Shown here piece by piece: positions 7,195 through 16,828 of a stretch of DNA of 53,184 nt. Each line of letters opens with the position of its first letter. The stretch's first letter is position 1. Where the stretch lies: assembly GCA_937924805.1 (NCBI GenBank), contig CALDTZ010000007.1, positions 1 to 53,184 on the forward strand. The letters run 5' to 3'. Under the pieces are notes generated by a model. It was given only the letters and a program-made list of their open reading frames with translations. It did not search any database and was not told the DNA's origin. Position numbers and translations under genes: made by a program. Source of the stretch: an uncultured Saprospiraceae bacterium. Its GTDB lineage: Bacteria > Bacteroidota > Bacteroidia > Chitinophagales > Saprospiraceae.

Positions 7195-9450
7195 TTATTC
7201 ATTTTGATACAAATCCATCAATACTTTTTCTGGAGTATACGGTGCATCGAATCGAAGTTTTGAATCAGGGTTAAATGCAAGAATTGCGTTTTGGATTGCA
7301 AAATATGCTCCAATACCGTACATTAATGGTGGTTCTCCTACGGCTTTAGATCTACGAATAGCCAATGGATGTCCATCCGTGCCTAAGGCTTTGATGTCAA
7401 TAACTTTGGGCACAGAATAGATGTCTGGAATCTTATAAGTGGACAATGCATTGGATAACAATCGACCTTTTTCATTGTATAAAAGTTCCTCCATTGTCAT
7501 CCAGCCAATTCCCTGAACAAGTCCTCCCTCAATTTGACCATAATCAATAGCAGTATTCATCGATTTCCCAAAATCATGCACTAAATGCACCGAATCGAAA
7601 TCATAAATCCCTCTTAAGCAATCAACGGTTACTGTTGTAATAGAGTTGCCGTATACATGGTAAGCAAACGGGTGCCCTTTTTCTTTTGATTTGTCAAAAT
7701 GAATGATAGGAGTTGCATAGTGGCCATTTTCAGTAAGACATACACGGGCGAGATTTGCCTTTGTGATTAATGATTTCCAACTTAAAGTGGTGGCTTTTCC
7801 ATCTACATAAACTAGATTGTTTTTTATGCTTAATGCGGTAGAACTTGATTGGAGTTCGTCGGCCGCAACCTCAAATATCCGGTCCTTAAGTGCCCTACAA
7901 GCAATCTCCAATGCTTTTCCATTTAAATCGGCAGTAGCACTCGCTGCAGATGGAGAGGTATTAGCTACTCTCGTCGTATTGGTCGTCTCAATTTTTATTT
8001 TTGAAGGATCAATACCGAATTCACTCATCGCTATCTGGATCATTTTGGTATTAAGTCCTTGTCCCATTTCGACACCACCAGTGCTGATACCAACACTCCC
8101 GTCTAAATAAATATGAACTAAAGCTCTCGCATGGTTCATAGGAGTATTGGTAAAAGATATACCAAAGCAGATAGGCATGATTCCAATACCTTTTTTATAT
8201 CGACTATTTTCTTTGTTAAACGTGGCTACGTTTTCTTCTAATTGTTCAATATCAAATTTCGATAAACATGTATCCCATGCATTCGTGGCTTCACCACGAT
8301 CGATGATTTGACCATATGGAAATGAATCGCCGTTTTTGAGAAGGTTTGCTTTTTGAATTTTTCTAGCTTTGATACCTAACGCTTTGGCTGCCTGGCGAAT
8401 CGCGGACTCAATGACAAACATTCCTTGGGGACCTCCAAATCCTCGGAAAGCTGTATTTGGGGGTAAATTCGTTTTACACGAATAAGCCGTAACCTCCACA
8501 TCTGGAATAAAATAGGTATTGGTCGCGTGAAACAAGGTTCGCTCCATGACAGCGGGCGACAAATCGGCTGAAGCACCAGCATTTTGATGAAAAGTAGCTT
8601 GATAGGCTTTGATTTTTAAATCAGCGTCTAATCCAATTTTAAAATCAGAACTATAGGGGTGTCTTTTTCCAGTCATTCGCATATCATCCATTCGATGCAA
8701 TGCATATTTGATTGGACATTTTAAAATATAAGATGCCAAGGCTGTAATTACCGCCCAAGGGGTCGCCTGATCTTCTTTTCCGCCAAAACCACCACCTAAC
8801 CTAGTTACATCTACTTCCACTTTATGCATAGCGATCCCTAGAACGTTGGCAATGGTTTTTTGCACAGCTGTTGGACCTTGAGTGGATGAGGATATACGAA
8901 TACTCCCATTTTCAGTAGGATAGGCATAAGCTCCTTGAGTTTCAATGTATAAATGTTCTTGCCCATTGGAATCTACTTGCCCTTCATAGATATAAGTACA
9001 GGCTTCAAAAGCTTTTTCAACATTACCTAGTTTAAAAGTTCGTGGTGGAAAAATTAAAGAATCTTGCCGTCTAGCTTCTCTCGGATCTACGATAACGGGT
9101 AATTCAGTATATTTTAATTTGATTGCTTTTTTTGCCTTTCGGCAAACATATTCGGTTTCAGCAATGATAATCGCAATAGGCATTCCCCAAAAGTGAATTT
9201 CATGTTCAGCCAATAATGGCTCATCGGGAAATATACCTCCAATCTCATTTTCGCCTGGAATATCTTTATACGTTAAAATCGCTTTTACACCATCCATTGC
9301 TAAAGCTTCGGTGTAATCTACTGAATCGATATGAGCGTGAGCTACAGGAGCGTCATAAGTCAAAGCATGGAATGTACCCGAACGCAGAGGGATATCATCT
9401 AAATAGATCGATTCACCTCTAACATGATGGATGGAATCTACATTTATCAT
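7195..9450 (-). CDS. xdhB: Xanthine dehydrogenase, molybdopterin-binding subunit
   Basis: This is the large molybdenum-cofactor subunit of the bacterial two-subunit xanthine dehydrogenase (751 residues, usual length about 770). Catalytic residues of the family are present: Glu226 in GGGFGGKED, Arg336 in FRGFGGPQG, and the base Glu near 706 in VGEPPL. The cofactor-binding GGVEMGQGLNTK is also intact. The active-site glutamate and arginine favour a purine hydroxylase over an aldehyde or CO dehydrogenase. It converts hypoxanthine to xanthine to urate in the cytoplasm with XdhA. The start overlaps the xdhA stop by 4 bases (ATGA). It is the last gene of xdhC-guaD-xdhA-xdhB. Confidence 0.96.
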   Translation of the reverse strand: MINVDSIHHVRGESIYLDDIPLRSGTFHALTYDAPVAHAHIDSVDYTEALAMDGVKAILTYKDIPGENEIGGIFPDEPLLAEHEIHFWGMPIAIIIAETEYVCRKAKKAIKLKYTELPVIVDPREARRQDSLIFPPRTFKLGNVEKAFEACTYIYEGQVDSNGQEHLYIETQGAYAYPTENGSIRISSSTQGPTAVQKTIANVLGIAMHKVEVDVTRLGGGFGGKEDQATPWAVITALASYILKCPIKYALHRMDDMRMTGKRHPYSSDFKIGLDADLKIKAYQATFHQNAGASADLSPAVMERTLFHATNTYFIPDVEVTAYSCKTNLPPNTAFRGFGGPQGMFVIESAIRQAAKALGIKARKIQKANLLKNGDSFPYGQIIDRGEATNAWDTCLSKFDIEQLEENVATFNKENSRYKKGIGIMPICFGISFTNTPMNHARALVHIYLDGSVGISTGGVEMGQGLNTKMIQIAMSEFGIDPSKIKIETTNTTRVANTSPSAASATADLNGKALEIACRALKDRIFEVAADELQSSSTALSIKNNLVYVDGKATTLSWKSLITKANLARVCLTENGHYATPIIHFDKSKEKGHPFAYHVYGNSITTVTVDCLRGIYDFDSVHLVHDFGKSMNTAIDYGQIEGGLVQGIGWMTMEELLYNEKGRLLSNALSTYKIPDIYSVPKVIDIKALGTDGHPLAIRRSKAVGEPPLMYGIGAYFAIQNAILAFNPDSKLRFDAPYTPEKVLMDLYQNE

Positions 9451-10844
9451 AAGATCGATTCAATTTTAAAGGTGGATGGAAATAGTTCTACAAAGTGAGC
9501 ATAAAACAATTGCCTGAGCAAAAGTCGCTTATATGATTCAGTCCCTCGAGCATCGCTGATCGGTGATACTTCGGATTGCATAATAGGAAACGACTCTTTA
9601 ATGGACTGCTCATTGAGTGGTTTACCCGTCAAATATTCACACGTTTTTGTAAGATAGGTAGGGATCGGTCCTACACCTCCCGCAGAAATATGAATTTGTT
9701 GAATGACTTCATCGATTACTTTTATTTTTATACCGCTATTAACAGTTGCTATATCAAGATATCGCCGCTTGCTCACTTTTTCAAAATTAAAATAAGTATG
9801 TTGATCAGGAATCGGGAATTGTAAACCGACAACGTATTCATCTGGACGTTTAGCTAATGTTTTATACCCTTTGTAAAGGTCTTTTAATTTTAATGTTTGA
9901 CTTGTGCCTATTTTATCATTGAGCGTAATTTCGGTATCTAATGCAATAAAAAAGGCTGTTAAATCTCCAATGGGAGAGGCATTGATAAGATTTCCAGCTA
10001 CTGTCGCAATATTTCGGATAGGTGTCGATGAAACCAATTTTAGGTGATCCCAGAGACGAGGAAAATAAGGCTTTAATATGGGGGAGTTTAACAGTTCGGT
10101 GGTATTTGTTGCTGCACCTATCAAGATGTATCCGTTTCTTTCTTGAATACCTTGTAAATGAGATTTGTCAGCAAAAAGATGAATGTCGGATTCATAAACA
10201 GCGTCATGTTTTTGTACCAATAAATCGGTGCCTCCACCAACAACCAAACCATCTGCATGTTTGGTGATCGGCTCTATCCCAGAAATTTGTTGTGCTATTT
10301 CCTTGAAATAAGCAGGTACAAAACCATTTTTTACACACCAATCGACAGAATGTATTGGATCTTTATTTTTTAATTTTTCGTACACAATGGCGGCTGCTCG
10401 CTCTATTGATTTATATCCTGTACAGCGACATATATTTCCATCAATAGCACTAATAACTTTATCATACGTGGTTTCTTGACTGCTTAAGCATTCACCAGCA
10501 AAAGAAACGATAAATCCTACAGTACAAAACCCGCATTGCTGTCCTGATTCATCAACCATTGCTTGTTGAAATGGACTTAATTCTTCCATATTTAAGCCTT
10601 CAATCGTCACGATATGCTTGCCATGTGCATTTCCAAGTGGGGTAATGCATGATGTCAATGTTTTATAAACCATTTTACCATGACGAAGGTCACCCATCAA
10701 CAAGGTACAAGCGCCACAATCTCCTTCTCTGCAGCCTATTTTGGTTCCAACCAAATGTTTTTTATACCGAACAAAATCAAGTAGGGTGGATCCTGCTGGT
10801 TCATTTGTTTTAATAAGTTGTTGGTTTAGAATAAATTGAATCAT
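9447..10844 (-). CDS. xdhA: Xanthine dehydrogenase, FeS/FAD subunit
   Basis: This is the small subunit (465 residues) carrying two [2Fe-2S] clusters and FAD. The plant-ferredoxin cluster is ligated by CREGDCGAC (Cys38, 43, 46) plus Cys66. The second is ligated by CGFC (104, 107) and CRC (139, 141). The FAD domain follows with GGGTDLLVQ at about 198 and RNIATVAGNLINASPIGD near 275. Electrons pass from molybdenum through both clusters to FAD and then to NAD. The gene lies 3 bases after guaD and overlaps xdhB. All ligands are intact. Confidence 0.96.
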   Translation of the reverse strand: MIQFILNQQLIKTNEPAGSTLLDFVRYKKHLVGTKIGCREGDCGACTLLMGDLRHGKMVYKTLTSCITPLGNAHGKHIVTIEGLNMEELSPFQQAMVDESGQQCGFCTVGFIVSFAGECLSSQETTYDKVISAIDGNICRCTGYKSIERAAAIVYEKLKNKDPIHSVDWCVKNGFVPAYFKEIAQQISGIEPITKHADGLVVGGGTDLLVQKHDAVYESDIHLFADKSHLQGIQERNGYILIGAATNTTELLNSPILKPYFPRLWDHLKLVSSTPIRNIATVAGNLINASPIGDLTAFFIALDTEITLNDKIGTSQTLKLKDLYKGYKTLAKRPDEYVVGLQFPIPDQHTYFNFEKVSKRRYLDIATVNSGIKIKVIDEVIQQIHISAGGVGPIPTYLTKTCEYLTGKPLNEQSIKESFPIMQSEVSPISDARGTESYKRLLLRQLFYAHFVELFPSTFKIESIL

Positions 10845-10847
10845 AGA

Positions 10848-11327
10848 CTAATATTCAATTTTATCTTGACTATCACCCCAGGTTTTAAAAGCAATTAAAG
10901 CCTCACTTCGCATCATTTGTTTGGTAAATAATTTTCGTTTTTCAATAGGTAATGCAATTTCCTCATAAATAAACTGATCGTCAAACTCAATTGCTGCTGC
11001 ATCTTCTTTAGAATTGGCATAATATATTTTATCGGGTCTAGCCCAATAAATAGCGCCGAGACACATGGGGCAAGGTTCACAACTTGTATATAATTCACAG
11101 CCATCTAACTGAAAAGATTCCAATATTTTGCAAGCATTTCGAATGGCTACCACTTCTGCATGTGCCGTAGGATCATTCGATGAAGTTACTTGGTTTACAC
11201 CGCGAGCAATGATTTTTCCATCTTTGACAATGACAGCACCAAAGGGTCCTCCATTTCCAGAAACCACATTTTCTAAGGAAAGATCAATGGCTTCCTGCAT
11301 AAATTCTTTCATTTCTTTATTCTCCAT
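10848..11327 (-). CDS. guaD: Guanine deaminase (CDA-fold, GuaD type)
   Basis: This is a 159-residue cytidine-deaminase-fold enzyme with HAEV (zinc ligand His56, catalytic Glu58) and CEPCPMCLGAIYWAR (zinc ligands Cys83, Cys86). Resemblance to the Bacillus subtilis guanine deaminase GuaD runs along the whole chain: GGPFGAVIVKDG, SNDPTAHAEV, FDDxFIY, and a C-terminus ending in a W-x(n)-EY pattern. In the GuaD family the C-terminal tail closes the neighbouring active site. It makes xanthine from guanine in the cytoplasm, and placement between xdhC and xdhA feeds xanthine straight to XDH. TadA-type tRNA deaminase is the main alternative, but context and tail argue for GuaD. Confidence 0.92.
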   Translation of the reverse strand: MENKEMKEFMQEAIDLSLENVVSGNGGPFGAVIVKDGKIIARGVNQVTSSNDPTAHAEVVAIRNACKILESFQLDGCELYTSCEPCPMCLGAIYWARPDKIYYANSKEDAAAIEFDDQFIYEEIALPIEKRKLFTKQMMRSEALIAFKTWGDSQDKIEY

Positions 11328-11364
11328 TTTTCATCATTTTCTGACAAGTAAAAGTAATAATAAT

Positions 11365-12291
11365 TTATACCCTATTTTTTGATTCAATAATTTGTGCTGC
11401 AATGCTTATCGCAATCTCGTAAGGTGTTTTACTATGAATTTTAAGTCCGATTGGGGTATGAAGGTGATCTAATTTTTCTTTAGGAATCCCTTCTTTCAAT
11501 AATTCCAATAGTAAGGTTTCCATTTTTCGTTTACTACCTAAAACCCCAAAATAAGCATATGAGTGATTAATTAATTGCTTAATAACAATTTTATCTGATC
11601 GGTAACCAAAAGACATCAAGGCAATAAAATCGGCTTTGTTTGTTTTTACATTTTCTCCAATTTTATTGTAATCAACAATATATTTTTCATTATAAAATGC
11701 ATTCGTTTCCATTGTATTTAGATTTGGTCTATCATCTATTAAGATGATATAGAAACCTAAAAGATTCATTATCTGAGATAAGGCTAAACCAATATGACCA
11801 CCACCTATAATATAGATATTCGGTTTTGAATCTAAGGGTTCAGTCACCAGCCATTGATTAAGATTAGAATTTATGGAGTGGTTGGATGTTTTACCTTTCT
11901 TTGTTTCAAATGTAATACCTAAATGAGTAAATATTAGATGTGTTGTTTCAGTATTAAATGGCTCAAATGTAGCAGCATCAATATAATAAAAGGCCACAAT
12001 TTGTTCTCCAGAACATATCATGCCCGATCGATCTTTTACCTCATTGGTTCGATGAATTTGTTTTTTGCAAAATGGAATAAATGGCCCTTTTTCTAATAAT
12101 GACTTTGCAAGTTCCACTAATTTATGCTCCATGAATCCACCACCAATAGAACCTATCATTGTCCCTTGTTGGTCGATAGCCATGGTAAAACCACGTCTAC
12201 CAGGGCTACTACCATTACTTTCTAGGACATACATTAATGCAAATTTTTGTCCTTGTTTTACCTTTTTATTTATTGTATTCCAAACGTTCAC
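11365..12291 (-). CDS. xdhC: XdhC-type molybdenum cofactor maturation protein
   Basis: XdhC proteins bind the molybdenum cofactor, promote its sulfuration and insert it into XDH. The N-terminal domain has SNGSSPGRRGFTMAI and GSIGGGFMEHK; the C-terminal Rossmann-like domain begins at IYIIGGGHIGLAL and ends with the family segment HTPIGLKIHSKTPYEIAISIAAQII. No ATG is available at the right place. The frame stays open to a TTG at 12357, which would overlap the start of puuD. I chose GTG at 12291 because it gives the family N-terminus (xNVWNTI). A GGGAGGT lies further up at 12323-12329 but precedes only non-standard codons. It is first in the xdh operon and divergent from puuD. Confidence 0.88.
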   Translation of the reverse strand: MNVWNTINKKVKQGQKFALMYVLESNGSSPGRRGFTMAIDQQGTMIGSIGGGFMEHKLVELAKSLLEKGPFIPFCKKQIHRTNEVKDRSGMICSGEQIVAFYYIDAATFEPFNTETTHLIFTHLGITFETKKGKTSNHSINSNLNQWLVTEPLDSKPNIYIIGGGHIGLALSQIMNLLGFYIILIDDRPNLNTMETNAFYNEKYIVDYNKIGENVKTNKADFIALMSFGYRSDKIVIKQLINHSYAYFGVLGSKRKMETLLLELLKEGIPKEKLDHLHTPIGLKIHSKTPYEIAISIAAQIIESKNRV

Positions 12292-12340
12292 TTTTGATAT
12301 TGTGTTTAGTATCGTTATTTTTACCTCCCGGATATAACTT

Positions 12341-13996
12341 ATGGAAGGAAAACACAATTTACTTATTTACATTATTATAGGCTTATTTATTGCCTTAAAT
12401 CCATCCTTTGGTCAAGTAGATTCTTCAATTATTTCGAATACTACAGATTCATTATTGATTGATTCTTCCCTTATTTCTTCGGACTCATTGGGAAACATTT
12501 CTGAAGCACATTCCATGTTTGTGGTAGAAGAAGGCCCTAGTTTTTATGAAAAACTTACGAACGATAAAGGACTACCCGTAACTACAATCATACTTTTAAT
12601 CATTGCTTTTGTCTATATGGCATTTAAAAGTCTTGCACTTGGAATGCAAAAACTGATCGATGATGAAGGATCATTGAGTAAAGGAGAGTTATACGATATA
12701 AAAGAAAATAAATCGTCTTATGCTGCGACGAGCAATACCGCAAAACTGCTCATTCCAGTTGTGGCTTTATTGTATCTTCTCTATATAGCTGTTGCCGGTA
12801 CCTATATGCAAGGTTATGTGACAGAGTGGCTAAATTTATTAGTTCGTTGGGCACATGTAGTCGCAGGTATAATGTGGATCGGTGCTTCCTTTTATTTTGT
12901 TTTTTTAGAGAATAATTTGAATAGAACAAAGAATATTCGAGAGGAATTAGCGGGAAATCTGTGGGCTGTTCATGGGGGTGGTTTCTATTTTTTGGAAAAA
13001 TACAAAGTAGCCCCAAAAGTTATTCCGAAGGACTTACATTGGTTTAAATATGAAGCATACTTTACTTTTTTAACAGGTTTTGCTTTGTTAATCGTAGTTT
13101 ATTATCTCGATGCCAATGCTTTTCTTATTGATAAATCGATTGCAGATATATCTATTGCTTTAGGGATAACCATCGGTGTTTGCTCGATTGCGGTTGGTTG
13201 GATTGTCTATGATCTTATGTGTAAATCTCGTCTTGTCGAGAAACCGTTACTTTTTGCTTTGATTGGTTTTCTTCTCCTTACGGGAATGGCTTATTTTTTA
13301 ACAGAGGTTTTTAATCCTAGAGCTGCATTTATTCATATAGGAGCAATCATTGGAGCCATAATGGTTGGCAATGTATATTTCAATATCATTCCTGCACAAA
13401 AACAGATGGTAAAATCAGCGATTATTGGGGAACCTCTTGATGCATCGCTTGGAAAAGTAGCTGGTCAACGATCATATCATAATAATTACTTCACTTTACC
13501 TGTCATTTTTATCATGATAAGTAATCACTTTCCAAGTACCTTTGGACATGAGTGGAACTGGCTAGTCTTGGCTGTAATTTCTTTGAGTAGTGCAGGAATT
13601 AAGCATTATTGGAATTTACTTGATAAAGGAAATGCTCAACCACGAATACTAATTCTTTCTTTAGTCGGACTTTTTGGTTTGGCATTTGTAATTTCGCCTG
13701 CTTTCGAAGCGAAAATGGACCTTGCAGTCCCTGTTTCATTTGATGAAGTAAATGAAATCATGCAAACCAGATGTGTCCAGTGCCATTCTGCAAACCCTAC
13801 AGACGATGTATGGAAAGTAGCACCAAACGGAGTTATGTATGATACCCCACAGCAAATCCAAGCCATGAGCGGGAAAATAATGACTCGAGCTGTGCGATCA
13901 AAAAATATGCCTCAAGGTAATAAAACCAATATGACGGACGAAGAACGAAAAGTACTGAAAAGATGGATTTTACAAGGTTCAAAGATCGATCAATAA
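12341..13996 (+). CDS. puuD: Membrane urate hydroxylase PuuD with C-terminal cytochrome c
   Basis: PuuD oxidises urate to 5-hydroxyisourate in the membrane and passes electrons to its fused cytochrome c rather than making peroxide. The multi-helix core begins near residue 165 with RWAHVVAGIMWIGASFYF and includes LWAVHGGGFYFLEKYKVAP, the usual family block. The cytochrome c domain has CVQCH at 478-482 and a probable Met ligand in KNMPQGN. At 551 residues it is about 125 longer than the usual form. The extra N-terminus holds a signal-like helix (about 7-24), a Ser/Asp-rich linker and two further helices near 81-102 and 135-153. It is first in the plus-strand catabolic operon, starting only 49 bases from xdhC. 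Confidence 0.93.
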   Translation: MEGKHNLLIYIIIGLFIALNPSFGQVDSSIISNTTDSLLIDSSLISSDSLGNISEAHSMFVVEEGPSFYEKLTNDKGLPVTTIILLIIAFVYMAFKSLALGMQKLIDDEGSLSKGELYDIKENKSSYAATSNTAKLLIPVVALLYLLYIAVAGTYMQGYVTEWLNLLVRWAHVVAGIMWIGASFYFVFLENNLNRTKNIREELAGNLWAVHGGGFYFLEKYKVAPKVIPKDLHWFKYEAYFTFLTGFALLIVVYYLDANAFLIDKSIADISIALGITIGVCSIAVGWIVYDLMCKSRLVEKPLLFALIGFLLLTGMAYFLTEVFNPRAAFIHIGAIIGAIMVGNVYFNIIPAQKQMVKSAIIGEPLDASLGKVAGQRSYHNNYFTLPVIFIMISNHFPSTFGHEWNWLVLAVISLSSAGIKHYWNLLDKGNAQPRILILSLVGLFGLAFVISPAFEAKMDLAVPVSFDEVNEIMQTRCVQCHSANPTDDVWKVAPNGVMYDTPQQIQAMSGKIMTRAVRSKNMPQGNKTNMTDEERKVLKRWILQGSKIDQ

Positions 13997-13999
13997 AGC

Positions 14000-15352
14000 A
14001 TGGCAAAGTTTGGACTATACAGTACTCGTGTTTTAATTGATTCTACTTTTGTAGAAGCAACGGTTATAATTGAGGATAATAAAATAATAAATATCCATTC
14101 TGGCTTCGTAGAATCAGAGAATGTAGATATTACGAATTATGGAGACTATGTCATTATGCCGGGGTTGATTGATAGTCATGTTCATATCAATGAACCTGGT
14201 AGGACGGATTGGGAAGGTTTTGATACGGCTACTCGAGCAGCGGCAGCCGGAGGGATAACAACATTAGTAGACATGCCACTCAATTCTTCACCTGTTACAA
14301 CGAATGCAAATCACTTTAGAACAAAGATTAAAGCGGCACAGAAAAACGTTCATGTAAATTGTGGATTTTGGGGTGGACTTATTCCTACGAGTCATTCAGA
14401 TCTGCAAGACTTATTGGATGAAGGAGTATTAGGAGTCAAAGTGTTTTTAACACATTCAGGAATTGATGATTTTCCAAATGTTTCTTTTGATGATTTGGAA
14501 AAAGCGGCACCTATTCTCAAACAAATGGATTGTGTCTTACTCGCACATTGCGAATTGGATAGTGCTCATCAAGATCAATATTTGCTTGATGAAAACCCAA
14601 CAAGCTATCAAGCATATTTAAAGTCAAGACCAAGAAAATGGGAAAATGATGCAATCAAAGCAATGATTGCCTTTTGTAAATCACATAAAATAAAGACGCA
14701 TATCGTTCATCTTTCTTCAAGCGATGCAATAGCAATGTTGCAAGAAGCAAAAAAGGAAGAACTTCCAATTACGATCGAAACTTGTCCTCATTATTTATAT
14801 TTCAATAGTGAAACGATAAAAGACGAAGACACTTCATCTAAGTGTGCTCCACCGATACGCGAAACTGCAAATAATCAAAAACTTTGGAGTGCGATGACGA
14901 CAGATTTAATTGATTTTGTCGTGACAGATCATTCACCAGCGCCCCCTTTTTTAAAGGAAATAGAATCAGGAAATTTTAAAAAGGCTTGGGGAGGTATTGC
15001 GAGTCTGCAACTGAGCTTGGCAATTATGACAAGATTAGCGTACGATAACCAGTATCCATTGCCCTTAATGATAGAAAAGATGAGTATGCATGTGGCTAAG
15101 TTTTTGCAACTAGATCATCGAAAAGGTTCAATCGCAAAAGGGTATGATGCTGATCTTGTTATCTATAATCCAGATGAATCATTTAAAGTGAAAAAAGAAG
15201 CCATATTGCACAAACATAAAATCACCCCATACGTAGAAAAACAGTTGAATGGTAGGGTGGTAAAAACCTTTGTAAATGGAACCTTGGTTTATGATAATGG
15301 AAATTTTATTCATTTAAACCAAGGAGAATTAATACTTAAAAATAAAAATTAG
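14000..15352 (+). CDS. allB: Allantoinase
   Basis: This cyclic amidohydrolase (450 residues) opens the hydantoin ring of allantoin to give allantoate. Metal-site motifs are in order: HVHINEPGR (His60, His62), the carboxylated lysine in GVKVFLTHSG (Lys147), LLAHCE (His183), IVHLSSS near 238, and TDHSPAP near 311. The pattern GVKxFLxxSG with TDHSPxP is that of allantoinase rather than dihydroorotase or dihydropyrimidinase. The start lies 3 bases after the puuD stop, and the next gene starts directly after the TAG. The neighbours supply its substrate and remove its product. Confidence 0.95.
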   Translation: MAKFGLYSTRVLIDSTFVEATVIIEDNKIINIHSGFVESENVDITNYGDYVIMPGLIDSHVHINEPGRTDWEGFDTATRAAAAGGITTLVDMPLNSSPVTTNANHFRTKIKAAQKNVHVNCGFWGGLIPTSHSDLQDLLDEGVLGVKVFLTHSGIDDFPNVSFDDLEKAAPILKQMDCVLLAHCELDSAHQDQYLLDENPTSYQAYLKSRPRKWENDAIKAMIAFCKSHKIKTHIVHLSSSDAIAMLQEAKKEELPITIETCPHYLYFNSETIKDEDTSSKCAPPIRETANNQKLWSAMTTDLIDFVVTDHSPAPPFLKEIESGNFKKAWGGIASLQLSLAIMTRLAYDNQYPLPLMIEKMSMHVAKFLQLDHRKGSIAKGYDADLVIYNPDESFKVKKEAILHKHKITPYVEKQLNGRVVKTFVNGTLVYDNGNFIHLNQGELILKNKN

Positions 15353-16324
15353 ATGGATAAGGTACCTGCATTTACTTCTTTCATAAATTTAGCTGCTGAA
15401 AAATTAGGTGGTAAAACACTGGAGTGTACGGATGATTTTTTTGCTCCAATGGAAAATCTATTAAAGCCAGGAAGAGGTATTTTTATTATTGATAAATATA
15501 CAGAGTTTGGCAAGTGGATGGATGGATGGGAATCAAGAAGAAAACGAATAGAAGGTCATGATTGGTGTATTATTGAACTAGGGGCAAAAGGAGTTATCAA
15601 AGGGATTGATGTAGATACAAATCATTTTTTAGGAAATCATCCACCACATTGTTCGATTGAAGCGTGCAATAGCAAAGATTTTAGTACCACCGAAGCGGTT
15701 TGGACCGAGATTTTACCCAAATCACCGTTAAATCCGGGAAGTCAACATTTCTTTGAAATCATAAATGATAAAACATGGTCTCACATTAAGCTTCACATTT
15801 ATCCAGATGGAGGAGTTGCTCGCTTAAAAGTATACGGCGAAGTCAAAAAAGATTGGGATATGGTAACAGAAGACGAAATCATAGATTTGGCTGCAGCCTC
15901 GAATGGCGGAAAATCGATTGCTTGCAATGATATGTTTTTCAGTCATATGGATAATTTGATTATGCCCGGCAAAGGCGTAAATATGGGTGATGGATGGGAA
16001 ACAAAACGGAATCGTACACCTAATAATGTAGATTGGGTGATCGTACGATTAGGACACAAAGGTATAATTAACACGATTAACGTTGATACCCACCATTTTA
16101 AGGGGAATTTTCCAGATACATGTATGATTGAAGCTTGTATTAGTGATGATGCTTCCATTGCATCTGCCGAATGGCATCCACTTGTTGAAAGGTCAAAGCT
16201 TAAAGCTCACAGCGAACATAATTTCAAAGTAGATAATGATCAACCTGTAACCCACGTACGTTTAAATATTTATCCAGATGGCGGTATTAGTAGAATGCGA
16301 GTGATCGGAACAAAATCAATGTGA
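15353..16324 (+). CDS. alc: Allantoicase
   Basis: Allantoicase (323 residues) hydrolyses allantoate to ureidoglycolate and urea. The chain shows the family duplication: two similar halves, each with an early (M/W)DxWExxR-like segment (GWESRRKR and GWETKRNR), a DWxIxxLGxKGxI strand, an H-F-x-GN-x-P block (NHFLGNHPP and HHFKGNFPD) and a closing HxxxxIYPDGGxxRxxxxG. The ATG follows the allB stop with no spacer, and its own TGA is followed directly by the next ATG, so allB-alc-uraD are tightly coupled. All motifs of the family appear intact. Confidence 0.95.
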   Translation: MDKVPAFTSFINLAAEKLGGKTLECTDDFFAPMENLLKPGRGIFIIDKYTEFGKWMDGWESRRKRIEGHDWCIIELGAKGVIKGIDVDTNHFLGNHPPHCSIEACNSKDFSTTEAVWTEILPKSPLNPGSQHFFEIINDKTWSHIKLHIYPDGGVARLKVYGEVKKDWDMVTEDEIIDLAAASNGGKSIACNDMFFSHMDNLIMPGKGVNMGDGWETKRNRTPNNVDWVIVRLGHKGIINTINVDTHHFKGNFPDTCMIEACISDDASIASAEWHPLVERSKLKAHSEHNFKVDNDQPVTHVRLNIYPDGGISRMRVIGTKSM

Positions 16325-16828
16325 ATGACAATAGAAATGTTAAATGAGTTGGAAGACGAAGAGCTATATGAAACATTTGAAAAGTGTTGTGGTGCTTCTA
16401 ATTGGATTATAGGAATGATGAATGCACGGCCTATATCTTCAATAACGCAGCTACAAAATAAAGCGGATGAGATTTGGTCTCAAATGAATATAACAGATGG
16501 GTATGAAGCGTTTACCCATCACCCAAAGATTGGAGATAAGAAAAATTTGGAAGAAAAATTTGCATCAACAAAAGATTGGGCAGGAAATGAGCAGAGTGGT
16601 GTGGATGATGCAAAGAAGGATGTGTTAAGCGATTTGGCTACAGCCAATGAAAAGTATTTCAAAAAGTATGGCTACATTTTTATCGTATGTGCCACTGGGA
16701 AATCAGCAAAAGAGATGTTGGATATCATTCACCAAAGGATGAATAATAATCCAGACGATGAAATAAAAATCGCAATGGGCGAACAACATAAAATCACTAA
16801 ACTACGGTTAGAAAAATTACTATCATGA
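16325..16828 (+). CDS. uraD: 2-oxo-4-hydroxy-4-carboxy-5-ureidoimidazoline decarboxylase
   Basis: OHCU decarboxylase (167 residues) converts OHCU stereospecifically to S-allantoin. The helical protein has the catalytic histidine and following motif HHPKIGD (about 65-71), the EQSGV segment containing the conserved Glu near 88, and FIVCATGKSA near 119, all hallmarks of the family. It is cytoplasmic with no targeting signal. It starts directly after the alc stop and overlaps uraH by 4 bases (ATGA). Confidence 0.95.
   Translation: MTIEMLNELEDEELYETFEKCCGASNWIIGMMNARPISSITQLQNKADEIWSQMNITDGYEAFTHHPKIGDKKNLEEKFASTKDWAGNEQSGVDDAKKDVLSDLATANEKYFKKYGYIFIVCATGKSAKEMLDIIHQRMNNNPDDEIKIAMGEQHKITKLRLEKLLS

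Noticed and set aside
10848..11327. tRNA adenosine deaminase TadA instead of guanine deaminase
   Set aside because: The C-terminal tail and the DAAAIEFDDQFIY region match GuaD, and the gene lies inside an xdh operon.
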